A stretch of DNA of 31,692 bases from contig KV908591.1 of assembly GCA_002005505.1 (NCBI GenBank), positions 189,062 to 220,753 on the forward strand, written 5' to 3'. Of the stretch, positions 29,564-31,692 are shown one piece after another. The stretch is from Botryococcus braunii (lineage: Eukaryota; Chlorophyta; Trebouxiophyceae). Made by a program: the position numbers and the translations under genes. Positions within the stretch are counted from its first letter, which is position 1, and each line of letters opens with the position of its first letter. The notes below the pieces were generated by a model. That model saw only the letters and a list, made by a program, of their open reading frames with translations. It was not told where the DNA came from and did no database searches.

Positions 29564-29639
29564 TCATACTGTCATCTTGCATTTATCAGATGCTCCGAAG
29601 AGCATCTGATAAATTTCTTCTTTCATACTGTCATCTTGC
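29564..29639. repeat. 15-bp perfect hairpin between 17-bp direct repeats
   Basis: TCATACTGTCATCTTGC occurs at 29564-29580 and again at 29623-29639. Between them, ATTTATCAGATGCTC (29581-29595) and its exact complement (29600-29614) enclose a CGAA loop. The direct repeats abut the hairpin on the left side. Confidence 0.88.
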
Positions 29640-30018
29640 TCACAAACCCCATGATCAGAGCCACGCATATGCTACACAGAACTCTACAGTTCTGCGATCT
29701 GTGCAATACACCCCACTCCAGTCGCAAACTCAAGACGGACCAAACTCCAGATTTGATGTATTCCACATTCCTATAAAACGATCGTTGCCCCGAACCCACA
29801 CCTTCAAATTGTGCATTATCAGCATTATCGACAAAACGCCATTATTCCCTTTTAAGCATGTGCTTCAAAACTAAGGTCCTCCCCCTCCACCAGGTTCGAA
29901 CCACCATTTCCACTTCCTTCCCGAACAGCAACCCAAACTCCATATGCCATTAACATGCTTCAAAACCATTCCAGGATATTTCTTGCTTCCTAACATCATT
30001 TCTTTTCTAGCCTCAGCC

Positions 30019-30088
30019 CACCAGTTTCACTTCTGCTTCTGCGTCAGTGCACCAGTTTCACTTCTGCTTCTGCTTCTGTGTCAGTGAG
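30019..30088. repeat. ~34-bp tandem duplication
   Basis: Two copies of CACCAGTTTCACTTCTGCTT followed by CTG(CTTCTG)NGTCAGTG. The second copy has one extra CTTCTG unit. Confidence 0.85.
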
Positions 30089-30624
30089 TTGCAAGCCTAG
30101 ATCAAATGTCCTGCACCTGGAGACATAGCATCTCAGTATACGGTCACTAGCAACGTCTGACCCACCAACATTTCCTAAAGGGGGGGGGTGGGAGGGGACC
30201 CCCGGTAATGCCCTGAGGACACTCTTACCGTCAATTGGAAGCTGGCACTAGAACTTTGCGAGGCCCCAGTCGTAAGACCCATTCAATGGCACCTGTAATG
30301 CGCAGGTCATCTGTTGCGGTCGCTCAGAGGCTGGACAAAATTTTAGACTCACCCAACTGGACCAAAACGCATGGGAAACACTCCTAAACGCCCGTTGTCA
30401 GGGTACACATATCCATGCTCTAGACTATGACTTCGTGATTAAGGCTGCTGTCCCTGTGGACCCCCTTTTATTGTTGTCGAAAATGTTTCCATCAACCTTA
30501 AAAGTCTGGCATTTCTTTGCATATATTTTCCTATGGCTATATTGGTATGGAGTCCACAGCAACAACGCTGTTGCCTTCAGCTAACACACACATCATGGAT
30601 GGGGTAACAGCGACAGTTTCGTGC

Positions 30625-30846
30625 TCAATGTCTGTCCTGACGTGAATTGACATTAGCAAATTCATAACTATTGCTGATGTGACACCTGACATTCAGCCCA
30701 TTTGTTTGGAAAATTGTTGGCTGCTGATATAACTTCCCACCTTCAGCCTTTGTGGAATCCTCAAGCACACCGCTTAGAATAACGTAGGGCCGATTCCCTG
30801 GCCCTTGCACATGGATCCTTCCAAGTAGGTTAGGCCTGAATCGGCG
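30625..30846 (-). CDS. Possible exon, unassigned protein
   Basis: From a TAG acceptor at 30847 the frame reads RRFRPNLLGRIHVQGPGNRP, then YVILSGVLEDSTKAEGGKLY, and stays open to a TGA at 30625. The residue mix looks like globular protein rather than random ORF, but I recognise no family. The right end could be a splice donor instead of the stop. An overlapping frame (30774-30965) is also open, which weakens the case. Confidence 0.25.
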   Translation of the reverse strand, partial: RRFRPNLLGRIHVQGPGNRPYVILSGVLEDSTKAEGGKLYQQPTIFQTNGLNVRCHISNSYEFANVNSRQDRH

Positions 30847-31029
30847 CTACCCAGTAGTAGAGGAATGGAGTCAGCAGAAAGTATCATTTTAAAGATGCTG
30901 GACGACTCTCTGCAACCATAAAACACATACTCCCTGCCGCAGCTGGTTTCTCTATCACCATTCACTGCGCAAGAGGCATGATGCCGGTATGGCAGCAGAC
31001 ATGATTGATGTGGAAAAGCGGTGTGCTCT

Positions 31030-31216
31030 CTAAACCACGCAAGGGCGGACTCTTGTCAACGTGAAGAAATTGGGGCCCCGTTTGCACTGCACCACCCCCT
31101 TGTACTCCCTGTCTATATAGTAGGCCATGTCTGCTGCAGACAGTCCATGGGTGAGGTAGGGGTTGAACGCATTGTTCTGCAGCCGGACTGACACGACAAG
31201 TTGGAAAGCAGCAGTC
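31030..31216 (-). CDS. Possible exon, unassigned protein
   Basis: After a GGATGCAG acceptor the frame reads TAAFQLVVSVRLQNNAFNPY, then LTHGLSAADMAYYIDREYKG and KRGPNFFTL, to a TAG near 31030. A donor (AGA|GTCCGC at 31050) is weak. The composition is protein-like, and it could belong to the same minus-strand gene as the candidate at 30625-30846. I do not recognise the family. Confidence 0.3.
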
Positions 31217-31235
31217 CTGCATCCACAGCCGTCGC

Positions 31236-31460
31236 ACACTGTAAGAGCAGTTCTTGATGAGCCCAATGATGATGATGCCGACGACGACGACGAGTGATGA
31301 TTAAAGCACAGTGTTCCATACTGCAAGAGCAGTTCCTGATAGCCGAAAGATGAAGATGATGATGATGTTGATGATGATGACAATGAAAGCACAGTTGTGC
31401 CACAATGTAAGAGCAACTCTTGATTGCCCCATGAAAGCACAGCAGCTCCACATAATAAAT
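31236..31460. repeat. Degenerate ~85-95-bp array with GAT/GAC triplet runs
   Basis: Three units of the type A(C/A)TG(T/C)AAGAGCA(G/A)(T/C)TC(T/C)TGAT..., two carrying GATGATGAC-type triplet runs, each followed by AAAGCACAG. Its layout resembles the array at 24986-25252 (unique part plus GAT/ATC triplets), but the sequences differ. Confidence 0.75.
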
Positions 31461-31692
31461 CCACATCCCTGATAACCCCATGAAAACAGCAGGAAACAAT
31501 GCAAGGTGCAAGGTGTTCAAGGAGCATAAGACATCTCTATACGCTCTGCTTTCTTCTTGCACCTTCCTTGGAAACAGTAGAGATCCCCTAAGTACCCATG
31601 TGTCGGGTAACACAGATCCCTGTTTGGCGAAATGCTTTTTATGCCATACTCGAGACATTAAACAACGGCACCAGGCCTTGTCAAGTATACTG

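Overview
This window is eukaryotic nuclear DNA. Its genes are split by spliceosomal introns, and long GT, CA, GA and CT microsatellites fill the introns and intergenic gaps. The best-resolved gene is a KDM1/LSD1-type histone demethylase. Its C-terminal region beyond the amine oxidase domain is known from land-plant LDL1/FLD proteins, so I infer a streptophyte (plant-lineage) source. Large introns and expanded dinucleotide repeats would suit a large-genome charophyte alga, but that part is a guess. No bacterial operon, rRNA, convincing tRNA, CRISPR array or recognisable transposon protein was seen.

Layout: (1) 1-1628, minus strand: the 5' end of an ASCC3-like (plant DExH14) RNA helicase gene that runs off the left edge. 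(2) 1629-4895: non-coding gap between two divergent genes, with two long GT tracts, an AT-rich block and several palindromes. (3) 4896-23152, plus strand: a 16-exon LDL1 gene, rebuilt exon by exon. All phases agree, giving a 4011-nt reading frame and 1336 residues: basic N-terminus, SWIRM, FAD-binding amine oxidase, plant-type C-terminal region, and an unexpected tail of about 506 residues rich in Pro, Gly and Gln with ~22-residue repeats. Intron 13 is 5 kb and holds a decaying 174-bp tandem array, one copy of which encodes a perfect AT-hook core. (4) 23153-25532: gap with GT/GA repeats and an ATC-rich array. (5) 25533-27131, minus strand: a complete four-exon signal peptidase complex subunit 3 gene (180 residues). 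(6) 27132-31692: mostly repeats and unassigned sequence, with two weak minus-strand exon candidates near 30.6-31.2 kb.

The three recognised genes are unrelated housekeeping functions: ribosome and transcription surveillance helicase, chromatin demethylation, and ER signal-peptide removal. They form no pathway together. The most notable points are the LDL1 tail, the short intron that gates it, a candidate GC-AG intron, a duplication in the amine oxidase insert, and the AT-hook-like array inside intron 13.
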